A stretch of DNA of 64,000 bases from JAICWP01 sp035278025. Its GTDB lineage: Bacteria; Acidobacteriota; Terriglobia; Terriglobales; Acidobacteriaceae. Location: NCBI GenBank assembly GCA_035278025.1, contig DATEJK010000124.1, positions 1-64,000 of the forward strand, given 5' to 3'. The notes under the pieces are model-generated. The model ran no database searches and had not been told where the DNA came from. It worked only from the letters and a program-made list of their open reading frames with translations. Shown here in pieces: positions 1 to 6,947 of the stretch (its first letter is position 1; each line of letters opens with the position of its first letter). The position numbers and the translations under genes were made by a program.

Positions 1-431
1 TGCGAGTTCAGTTCCCCGTAAACTTTGTTGGTTGAAGTGAACAGCAGGAAGGGACGGCGGCCGCTTTTGCGTACCGCTTCCAGAATATTGAAGGTGCCGC
101 CAACGTTCACCTCGAAGTCAGGGCGCGGTTCGGACACGGAAGTCGTGACTGCCACCTGGGCGGCAAAGTGGTACACCTCCGTGGCAGTGCGCACGGCCCG
201 CTGCACCATGGCGCTTTCGCGCACATCGCCGATCGTAATCTGCAGCCGTCCCGAGCGCCCGGCTATCCGTTGCAGCTCCTCCAGGTTGTGGCGGACGCCC
301 CCGCGGGAGACATTGTCGTAGATATGCACCTTGGCGTCCGTGTTTTCCAGCAAGTAGCGTGCCCAGTTGGAGCCAATGAAGCCGGCTCCGCCGAAGATCA
401 GGACCGAACGAAATGACTGTTGTTTCCTCAT
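1..431 (-). CDS. CDP-paratose 2-epimerase-like SDR (partial, 3' end outside window)
   Basis: The reading frame starts at ATG 431 and stays open to the window edge, giving about 143 N-terminal residues. They show the nucleotide-binding motif GGAGFIG near residue 15, an acidic residue after the second strand (IYDNVSRGG), AAQVAVTTS, and STNKVYGE near the C-terminal end. The last two patterns are typical of CDP-tyvelose/paratose 2-epimerase-like extended SDRs, which interconvert NDP-sugars in the cytoplasm for surface glycans. It is the fourth gene of a minus-strand set with a methyltransferase, a glycoside hydrolase and another epimerase, 81 bases after the preceding stop. The family is clear; the substrate is inferred. 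Confidence 0.8.
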   Translation of the reverse strand, partial: MRKQQSFRSVLIFGGAGFIGSNWARYLLENTDAKVHIYDNVSRGGVRHNLEELQRIAGRSGRLQITIGDVRESAMVQRAVRTATEVYHFAAQVAVTTSVSEPRPDFEVNVGGTFNILEAVRKSGRRPFLLFTSTNKVYGELNS

Positions 432-512
432 GTCTTTACTCTTGTTCCTGGTCCCGCTATTCAGGGTTGTCGGACAAGCCGATAACATAGGGACCCAAAT
501 TCCAGGCGCCAG

Positions 513-1634
513 TCAGGCGGCCAGGCCGTAAGAGGTGAGCCGCTCCACCGCTTCTGCGGAGCGGTCCACCGCCTTCTGTGAACCCAGCCACTGCACCAGT
601 TCCTGAATCCCTTCGCCAAACTTTATCTCCGGGTGATAGCCCAGCATCTGCTCCGCCGCGGCTATGTCCGCGAAACAATGCCGAATGTCCCCGGCGCGGT
701 ACTTTCCCGTAATCTGGGGAGCGGTTTCCGTACCCAGCGCCCGGGCCAACTCCGCAGCCACATCGCGGATAGTGATGGGCTTGCCGGAGCCGATATTCAA
801 TGCCATGCCGTCAGCCTGGGTACGTTCCATGGCCAGCAGGTTGGCTGCGACCACATCGTGCACGCTGACGAAATCGCGCTTCTGCATGCCATCTTCGAAT
901 ACCAGCGGGGGCTGGCCGTTCATCAGTCGCGAGGCGAATATCGCCGCCACCCCGGTGTAGGGGTTGGAGAGCGACTGCCGCGACCCGTAAATGTTGAAAT
1001 AACGCAAGGCCACCGCCGGCACCTGATAGGTGCGCCCGAACAGAAGCACCATCTCCTCCTGGTCCTTCTTAGAAAGGGCGTAGATGGAAGTGGCCTGCAG
1101 CGGTTTGGACTCATCGGTGGGCACCGGCTGCAGCTCAGATCCACAGCGGGGGCATAACACTTCCCAGGTCTTCCGCTTGAGCTGGGATAGGGGGCGGGGT
1201 TGCGGAGCCATCTTGCCGCAAGCCGGGCAAGCATATTGACCCTCTCCATAGATGGACATGGAGGAAGCCACAATCAGCTTCTCCACCCGGCAGCGGGTAT
1301 CCAGGAGAGCCTGCAGAAGGTTGGCCGTGCCCTGGGTATTCGCGCCCATGTAGTGCGCAATCTCATACATGGACTGGCCCACGCCCACGGCGGCGGCAAG
1401 GTGGAAGACTACATCTATATTGCGCAGTGCGTCGCGCAGGTGCTCCTGTTGGCGCATGTCTCTTTGAACGAACTCCACTTCCCGCGGAAAATATGCGGGC
1501 ACGCCATCGCCATGAACCTGGGGCGTGAGATTATCGAAAACTCGCACTTGATGGCCGCGTTTTAATAAGGCATCCACCAGGTGAGAACCAACAAAGCCCG
1601 CGCCACCTGTGACCAAGATCCGTTTATTGCTCAT
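513..1634 (-). CDS. Extended SDR sugar-nucleotide epimerase with CxxC...CxxC insert (dTDP-L-rhamnose 4-epimerase-like)
   Basis: This 373-residue NAD-dependent epimerase/dehydratase has GGAGFVG at residues 10-16, DN as the second-strand acidic motif, and the catalytic pair Tyr185/Lys189 in YALSK. Between the SSMSIYGEG strand and the active-site tyrosine lies an insert with Cys136, Cys139, Cys161 and Cys164, a likely structural zinc knuckle. I recall the same insert from dTDP-L-rhamnose 4-epimerase-like proteins. The start at ATG 1634 is chosen because homology begins there (MSNKRILVTGG). The frame stays open upstream to 1820, but that part looks non-conserved. The product probably supplies an activated sugar for the glycan encoded by this cluster. 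Confidence 0.85.
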   Translation of the reverse strand: MSNKRILVTGGAGFVGSHLVDALLKRGHQVRVFDNLTPQVHGDGVPAYFPREVEFVQRDMRQQEHLRDALRNIDVVFHLAAAVGVGQSMYEIAHYMGANTQGTANLLQALLDTRCRVEKLIVASSMSIYGEGQYACPACGKMAPQPRPLSQLKRKTWEVLCPRCGSELQPVPTDESKPLQATSIYALSKKDQEEMVLLFGRTYQVPAVALRYFNIYGSRQSLSNPYTGVAAIFASRLMNGQPPLVFEDGMQKRDFVSVHDVVAANLLAMERTQADGMALNIGSGKPITIRDVAAELARALGTETAPQITGKYRAGDIRHCFADIAAAEQMLGYHPEIKFGEGIQELVQWLGSQKAVDRSAEAVERLTSYGLAA

Positions 1635-1856
1635 TTTCTGTTTAGTAATGTGCGACGAAGGCAGCCCAGGAAGAGATTCACAACCGGCCAGATTGCTCCG
1701 CCGCAACTGTTCCTTGGATGGGTATGTACTTTTCTGAGATGCCATCCGGCGTACGAGAGAATTATGGGTTCGCTCTGCCGCGGATTTCGGGCCGGCAAGT
1801 CTCCGCTGTTCACTGAGCACAATTGCGAGGTGCTTAGTCCAGACTGCCGCAGCAGA

Positions 1857-2810
1857 TTAGTCCAGACAAGGACTGCTGACCTCGTTCAGAGATGAGCGTC
1901 TGTGGTGCTCCACAAGGGCAGGCCGGCTGCCTCGGGCGGCATAGCGCTCCACGGCCCATGCCGTGAACTCTGCAAAGTCCCGATTATGTCGCGGCGGGCT
2001 GGTGTAGTGGGGCTGCACACCCAGATGTTCAGGAGTGAAACAAAGAGTTAAGGTGGTGTCGAATTCCTGCAAGGCTCGCATCTGCCGGTCAAACCAATCC
2101 TGGGCTGCCGGACGGAAGGAGTCCGCCCAACTGATCCCGGTGCGCAGATAACGCACTCCCAGGCGCCGCAGCCACTCCACTCCTGAATCAAGGCGCGGAT
2201 CTTCGAAATGAAACCATTGGCAGATGCCCAGCCCCTGCGGAAAATGGGAAGCTGCAAGCTTCGGCATCCCGTCTTCCCTCACCAGCCCCATGTAGTAGTG
2301 GCGGTAGTAGGCGCTGCCTTCCGATTCTTTATGGCGGGTGGTCGCCGTCCAGGTGGCAGGCAGGTCGAAAAGACTGTACCAGTGAATTCGCTCCACACGG
2401 GGCAGCAATAATTCGGCAGTTTTCTGTAATCCGAACACCTGTACCTCTTCCGCTCCGAAGGAAGAGGCCCCGGCCTCCGAGACCCATACCGGCTTGCTGG
2501 TGACCGCCCGGACCTCTTCAATCTTGTCCGGCCAGGCATGAATACTCCAGTGATTCCAATCCAATGGGAAGCCGTGCACGGCCACGATGTCCACCGCCTC
2601 CAGCACGCCATGCGACTTCATGAGCTGAATAAAATTGGGGTCAATGGGAGAAATGCCACCGAGCACGATTTTCAGCTCCGGATTCACCTGGCGTACGACT
2701 TGCGCCGCCTGGATGGCCATATCGGCGAACAGCTTCCAGTCCTGGTCTATTTTGAAGTCCCAGTGGGAAAGGTTGTTGGGCTCGTTCCAGAGCATTACCG
2801 CTTCAACCAT
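1857..2810 (-). CDS. Clan-A glycoside hydrolase-like protein (beta-xylosidase-like) with circularly permuted TIM barrel order
   Basis: The protein is 317 residues. ATG 2810 is preceded by GAGGAGA at good distance, and the frame upstream only shadows the methyltransferase. It opens almost at once with LWNEPNN, the acid/base motif of strand beta-4 (Glu10). Then follow IVLGGISP (beta-5), IVAVHGFP (beta-6), VWVSEAG with the nucleophile Glu112 (beta-7) and RIHWYSLFD (beta-8). Only after that come the usual N-terminal strands: GICQWFHFED (beta-1, about 196), GVRYLRTGISW (beta-2, about 219) and TLTLCFTPE (beta-3, about 254). Both catalytic glutamates are present. No signal peptide is visible, so it may act in the cytoplasm. 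The substrate is unknown. The last 25 residues have no recognisable pattern. Confidence 0.75.
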   Translation of the reverse strand: MVEAVMLWNEPNNLSHWDFKIDQDWKLFADMAIQAAQVVRQVNPELKIVLGGISPIDPNFIQLMKSHGVLEAVDIVAVHGFPLDWNHWSIHAWPDKIEEVRAVTSKPVWVSEAGASSFGAEEVQVFGLQKTAELLLPRVERIHWYSLFDLPATWTATTRHKESEGSAYYRHYYMGLVREDGMPKLAASHFPQGLGICQWFHFEDPRLDSGVEWLRRLGVRYLRTGISWADSFRPAAQDWFDRQMRALQEFDTTLTLCFTPEHLGVQPHYTSPPRHNRDFAEFTAWAVERYAARGSRPALVEHHRRSSLNEVSSPCLD

Positions 2811-2848
2811 GTTTCTCCTCGCATAATCCCGCGCCCGAAGCTCAAGGA

Positions 2849-3658
2849 CTACAGGGTGCCGGCCAGTTCCATATCCAGGATGTACTGGCCCTGGCGGGCC
2901 ACGTCTCGGATAACACAAAGCCAGGTTTCCGGCTCGGGATGAGCGGCAATTTCCAGTCCGGAACTGCGCAACATGCCTTCCGCTGCCCCCCGGTTGGGAA
3001 GCCACCAGTTGGTCGGATCATTCGCATAACTGTTTTCGACAAAGTACATGCAGGGAAAATCCAGATTCGTGAATACCTCCTTATTCCAGAAGTGGTAGTT
3101 CTTTTCCCACGCCCGCGCCTGCTCCGAACCCCGGATCATGGTCTGGAACAGCAGCTTCCCGCCAACCTTCTTTACCACCTTATCGAGCGCGAACAGCGGA
3201 TAACGCAGGTGGTAAAACACGCCCATAAATAGGACGTAATCAAACTGGCCCGAGATTTGGTCCACCTCGTAGACAGAGCGTTTTTCAAACTCAATTTCCA
3301 AACCCAGGGTTTCGGCGGCAAAGCGCGCCTGGTTCAGATAGCGGTCGTCCACGTCTATTCCCAGCACGCGCCCCGCTCCCCGCTTTTTCATCTCAATGGA
3401 GTAGAAACCCCCGTTGCAGCCGATATCGAGCACGGTCGCCCCGCTCAGATCCTGCGGGATAGCGGCGGCAATGTGTCTCCACTTGATATTGGGAAAATCG
3501 CCCAGAAAGTGATTGGGCGCGGTAGGCACACCGTACAAATCAAGGTTGTGGAACCACTCGCCCAGTTCGTCAATGCGGCGGGCGAGCGCTTCGCGGTCAA
3601 GCGGAGGGTACCCGGGTTTGTGTGCGTCCGTTGTCTGCTGCAGATTGCCGATAGACAT
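2849..3658 (-). CDS. SAM-dependent methyltransferase, CmoB/DUF1698-like (Rta_06860-type family)
   Basis: The protein is 269 residues, with the SAM-binding motif VLDIGCNGGFYS at about 76-87, an acidic second motif (GIDVDDRYLNQAR) and FMGVFYHLRYPL further on. This layout matches CmoB-like (DUF1698) methyltransferases. True CmoB modifies tRNA wobble uridine, but position next to a glycosidase and sugar epimerases suggests this relative methylates a surface-glycan component or a lipid-linked sugar. It is the first gene of the minus-strand set, and the glycoside hydrolase follows after 38 bases. The fold is clear; the substrate is not. Confidence 0.8.
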   Translation of the reverse strand: MSIGNLQQTTDAHKPGYPPLDREALARRIDELGEWFHNLDLYGVPTAPNHFLGDFPNIKWRHIAAAIPQDLSGATVLDIGCNGGFYSIEMKKRGAGRVLGIDVDDRYLNQARFAAETLGLEIEFEKRSVYEVDQISGQFDYVLFMGVFYHLRYPLFALDKVVKKVGGKLLFQTMIRGSEQARAWEKNYHFWNKEVFTNLDFPCMYFVENSYANDPTNWWLPNRGAAEGMLRSSGLEIAAHPEPETWLCVIRDVARQGQYILDMELAGTL

Positions 3659-3850
3659 GGGTGGCAGCGAAGAGGCGCCGGTTACGAATCCAGCACCGCT
3701 CCTCTGGGCCAGATTAGATGCGCGCTCGCCACTCGAGATGCCTGCTGCATCACTCGCGCGCCTGAACCGTTACGCCTCCGAGACGACAGATTAAAAAAAA
3801 GGCCGGCAGGCGGGCTACTCTCACAATCGGAATCTCTAACCTCTACCGTT

Positions 3851-4714
3851 TCACTGCAGCCGTTTCTTGAACACCATGGGCCCGTTCTCCACCGTGTAAT
3901 CCGACGGGACCTGGAATAACGACGCATCAGGTTCTTCCCGATTGATCTCGGAGAGCCGATACACCACCTCACCCATGCGCGGATCGCTATGCTTCACCAG
4001 CACGTCAAGCTGCAGCTCAGGCGAGTACCAGCGCTCATCGGTAATCACGATGGGCTTCTCGTTGCCAATTTTGCCCGCGGGAATAGTCTCCGTCACTCGC
4101 GTGCCCTGAGCCTGAACACCCTCAATCTCCTGCGTGCCCAAGGATTCCTGCGAGCGGGTGCCGGAACCGGCGTCCTTCTCCATGAAGGCAACCGTCGGCC
4201 CGGCCGCGGCCATACCGGGGCCCCCGCCCACGAACACTCTGTCGCCCCGCTCCACGGTAGCCGTCCCCGCCGGAGGTTTGGGCGGCGGAATCATCTTGAA
4301 GGCCTTCTTCTCCTGCACATTCAGCATGTAATTCGCCCCCGCCACCGGGTCAAAGATGCTTACCATCTGCATGGGACCGCCGGTGGACGACCAAGGCCCG
4401 ATGGCGCTTACGGCCAGGTCGCGGCGCATCCGTCCCATGCTGTCGCGGTACACCTTTGCCGTCTCCTTCCTCACAATTCGGTTACCATCGCTCAGGGTTT
4501 GCGTGGTCTCCGTGGTCGCACTCGCGGAGTAAGGTTGCCCGCTCACCACCTTATTGTCCTGAAGACGGAAAGTCCGGACGTAAAACATGTTCTGGCCCGG
4601 TCCTGGAGGCGGGGGCGGAACCGGCATCTGCATCTGCGCGTTCGCTCCAACCGTTCCCGCCAGCACCACACAAGCTGTGACCAGCAAGCTGTACACAGGG
4701 GCTCTCAACCTCAT
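3851..4714 (-). CDS. Secreted protein of unknown function, third gene of ECF sigma operon
   Basis: The protein is 287 residues with a signal peptide at residues 1-26 (MRLRAP, hydrophobic core, cut near GANAQ). A Pro-rich stretch follows, then a beta-rich domain with YVRTFRLQDNK, repeated polar strands and a second half from about residue 190 (TQEIEGVQAQGTRVTETIPAG). The pattern GERW-like/YSPELQLDVLVKHSDPR is one I associate with acidobacterial exported proteins of unknown role. It starts 14 bases after the anti-sigma stop, so it is very probably co-transcribed and is a candidate output or sensor of that system. No enzymatic motif is visible. Confidence 0.7.
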   Translation of the reverse strand: MRLRAPVYSLLVTACVVLAGTVGANAQMQMPVPPPPPGPGQNMFYVRTFRLQDNKVVSGQPYSASATTETTQTLSDGNRIVRKETAKVYRDSMGRMRRDLAVSAIGPWSSTGGPMQMVSIFDPVAGANYMLNVQEKKAFKMIPPPKPPAGTATVERGDRVFVGGGPGMAAAGPTVAFMEKDAGSGTRSQESLGTQEIEGVQAQGTRVTETIPAGKIGNEKPIVITDERWYSPELQLDVLVKHSDPRMGEVVYRLSEINREEPDASLFQVPSDYTVENGPMVFKKRLQ

Positions 4715-4728
4715 GACACTCTCCTTGA

Positions 4729-5478
4729 TTAGTTCTGAGCGAAGTCAGAATTCTGAGTCCTGCTCTTCCCTTCACTGGGCTGGACGAAACGGATGGCGCG
4801 GGCCACGCCGTCCTCGCCCAGCACCACATCAGCGGTCACTGTGCCGGACACGTCGCCCCCGCTCATCGGCAAGCCCACCAGCACCGGAGCAGTACGGGGC
4901 ACCTGAACTCGCACCACCACGCCATCTCCCACGGGATACCAACTGCCCCCGGAGGAAAGCGCAATGAACTCGTCGGCGGTCGAAGCTGCTGTCCGGCTGC
5001 CGGTGGGACGAGATCGCCTGTGGATACTGTTTTTGCCGGCAATCTTGTTTCGGGTCTTAACGGTGCTCGCGACAGATGCGATTTGCGGCAAGAAAGCGGG
5101 ACGCGCTGCCTGAGTTTTGACCAAAGGAGGCGGAGAACCCGCTTGCTGCCAGGGGTGCTCCGCCAGAAACCACATGCCCACCGCAACAGCCGCGGCCACG
5201 CTGGCCCAACTCACGCTCCTCCGCACCCGTGAGGAGTGCAAACTCCTGTGGCGAAACGCCGCTAGCAGGTTGGCCTCCACCCGCGCCGATGCCCGCAGAT
5301 TCTCATCCTCCCTGGCCAGGGTCTGCAGTTCCAGGCGGAGCAGGCGGGTGGCCGCCAGGCGTGCCCGGCACTCGGCGCAGCTTTCTGCGTGTTGCAACCC
5401 CGCAGCGCGCAGGTCCGCCGCCATGGGCGCATCGCGCTCAAGGTTTTCCAGCAGCCTTTCAAAATGATTGCAATCCAT
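4729..5478 (-). CDS. Membrane-anchored anti-sigma factor (zinc-finger type)
   Basis: The start ATG 5478 lies two bases after the sigma factor stop, which indicates translational coupling; the frame upstream of it only shadows the sigma gene. The 249-residue product has an N-terminal helical domain with HAESCAEC, the H-x3-C-x2-C signature of zinc-containing anti-sigma domains (residues about 30-37). A single membrane span follows at about 85-105 (SWASVAAAVAVGMWFLAEH), and the C-terminal periplasmic domain ends in a TonB-like stretch (VTADVVLGEDGVARAIRFV). It probably holds the ECF sigma factor at the membrane until an envelope signal releases it. Confidence 0.82.
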   Translation of the reverse strand: MDCNHFERLLENLERDAPMAADLRAAGLQHAESCAECRARLAATRLLRLELQTLAREDENLRASARVEANLLAAFRHRSLHSSRVRRSVSWASVAAAVAVGMWFLAEHPWQQAGSPPPLVKTQAARPAFLPQIASVASTVKTRNKIAGKNSIHRRSRPTGSRTAASTADEFIALSSGGSWYPVGDGVVVRVQVPRTAPVLVGLPMSGGDVSGTVTADVVLGEDGVARAIRFVQPSEGKSRTQNSDFAQN

Positions 5479-5480
5479 AT

Positions 5481-6101
5481 TCAACACCTGTGGCACGGCT
5501 TTGCAACCGCAACCGCGCGGTCCGGCCTTGCTCGCAGCGCTTCCAATCGCATGGCCAGCAACTCCCGGGCGCGGTGGAGACGGGAACGCACAGTCCCCAC
5601 CGGGCACCCCAGAATTTGCGCCGCTTCGACATAGCCAAGTTCATGCAATTCGCAAACAACCACCACCTCGCGGTAGCTTGCGGGCAGGGCCAGCACGGCA
5701 CGCCGAACCTGCTCTACCGTTTCCCGGCTGCCCAGTCCCCCCAGCCCATCTTCAGGGACGCAAGGATCGGCAACGAGCTCAGCCGCGTTCTCCTCGCCCG
5801 CCTCGTCTTCCAACCCTACGTACGGCCGTTCCCGTTCCAGGCAGCGGAGAGTGCAATTGCGCGCGACACCATATAGCCAGGCGCGCAAGGTGCCGCGGCC
5901 GGCATTAAACGACCTGCCCTCCCGCATCAGGGTAAGGAACACTTCCTGCGTCACCTCTTCCGCCAGCCCGGCTTCTCCCGTCATCTGCCGGGCAAAGCGG
6001 TAAATGCCGCTCTGGTACCTTTTGTAAAGGGTGGTGAAGGCCGCTTCATCCCCCGCCGTCATGCGCCGCAGCAGGTCGCCGTCATTGGGCTCAAGGTGCA
6101 T
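5481..6101 (-). CDS. ECF-family RNA polymerase sigma factor
   Basis: The protein is 206 residues. Region 2 spans about 25-95 (YRFARQMTG, AEEVTQEVFL, LRAWLYGVARN), and region 4 lies at about 145-195 with the helix-turn-helix YVEAAQILGCPVGTVRSRLHRAREL. There is no region 1.1 or 3, as usual for ECF sigma factors. The next gene, the anti-sigma factor, begins two bases after its stop, and a secreted protein follows. A GGAACT box on the minus strand about 60 bases upstream of the start could be an ECF-type -35 element, which would give autoregulation; this is weakly supported. Confidence 0.9.
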   Translation of the reverse strand: MHLEPNDGDLLRRMTAGDEAAFTTLYKRYQSGIYRFARQMTGEAGLAEEVTQEVFLTLMREGRSFNAGRGTLRAWLYGVARNCTLRCLERERPYVGLEDEAGEENAAELVADPCVPEDGLGGLGSRETVEQVRRAVLALPASYREVVVVCELHELGYVEAAQILGCPVGTVRSRLHRARELLAMRLEALRARPDRAVAVAKPCHRC

Positions 6102-6137
6102 TTTGCAGTTTGGACGAACCGCCGCGCCAACTGTTAG

Positions 6138-6166
6138 AGATTCCTTGAAATCGGGAGAATAGTTCC
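6138..6166 (-). promoter_or_regulatory. Possible ECF-type promoter of the sigma operon
   Basis: Reading the minus strand, GGAACT (6161-6166) resembles the conserved GGAAC -35 element of ECF promoters. It is followed 17 bases later by GAATCT, a poor -10 element. The box is about 60 bases upstream of the sigma start, a suitable distance for autoregulation. It is a single short match and could be chance. Confidence 0.25.
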
Positions 6167-6308
6167 AGAAAATCTTACGCTCACATTAGGGCACCGGCCC
6201 CATGCGGCTAAAGATATAGCAATTGTGAGGGTTGGTGTCTCTTACGCGGAAAGGGGTCTCTCTGCGCGGTGAGGAGGGCGATGGCTCCCGCCGGCCGCGG
6301 GTGCGGCT

Positions 6309-6836
6309 TCAGGAGTTGGTTCCGCCATCGCCTCCGGCTACACTCACGCTCTTCTGCAATTCCAGGCGCGAGCGAATCTCCTTGGCGAGTTCGCATGCCG
6401 ACCCAATCTTGGCCTGGGCTATGGGTGGCAGGTTGGGGACGGCCAGCGCCAGTTCACAGGAGAGCAGCAGGGCGGTAAGGCTATCCTTCAACTGGTTACG
6501 CAGGCCCAGTTCCGCTTGACGGCACGCCGCCTCCCGTTCCTTTTGGCTGCGCCGCAGCGCCTGCTTCAACTCCCGCATCACCCGTTGGCAGCCGCTGATG
6601 GCCAGGTTCACATACACCGGCACCGCGGTACCCGCATGTTGCAGTAAAACTTCCGCGCCGTCCGGATCGCATTCCACCAGATATTGATCAATCACTAGCG
6701 CGGAGTATTCCCCTCCCCGCAGCAATTTGCTGGCCCGGCGCACACTTTCAACGCACTCCGTACCTTCACCTGTAGCCTGTTGAATCGCCGCGGCACATTC
6801 TGCGGCGCGCGGCGATGGAGTAATCAGCAGTATCAT
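6309..6836 (-). CDS. Receiver-like protein with degenerate HisKA-like tail
   Basis: The start ATG 6836 is preceded by AAGGGAAAGGGC; the longer frame from 6920 has no clear support. The 175-residue product begins like a receiver domain (MILLITPSPRAAECAAAIQQ) but lacks the acidic pair after strand 1. The sequence YSALVIDQYL keeps an aspartate near the phospho-acceptor position. The C-terminal 60 residues (LRNQLKDSLTALLLSCELAL) resemble a histidine-kinase dimerisation helix in which no histidine is present, and there is no ATPase domain. It lies 111 bases after an NtrC-type regulator on the same strand. It is probably a signalling adaptor rather than a kinase; function unknown. Confidence 0.6.
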   Translation of the reverse strand: MILLITPSPRAAECAAAIQQATGEGTECVESVRRASKLLRGGEYSALVIDQYLVECDPDGAEVLLQHAGTAVPVYVNLAISGCQRVMRELKQALRRSQKEREAACRQAELGLRNQLKDSLTALLLSCELALAVPNLPPIAQAKIGSACELAKEIRSRLELQKSVSVAGGDGGTNS

Positions 6837-6947
6837 GCCCTTTCCCTTGCACGTCCCTCGCCAATGACTCCTGCTTGTAAACACTGGCCTTAGCGAGTCA
6901 CGCTCTGCTTCCATTCCCACTCTGGAACGGGACGCTGGTACTCCGGC

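Noticed and set aside
1635..1820. 62-residue N-terminal extension of the zinc-insert epimerase
   Set aside because: The extra part has no family similarity and would precede the nucleotide-binding strand that normally starts these enzymes.
1857..1938. Frameshift at the C-terminus of the glycoside hydrolase
   Set aside because: The last 25 residues have no pattern, but strands 1 to 3 are complete before them and the other frames give no better continuation, so a frameshift is not needed to explain the protein.
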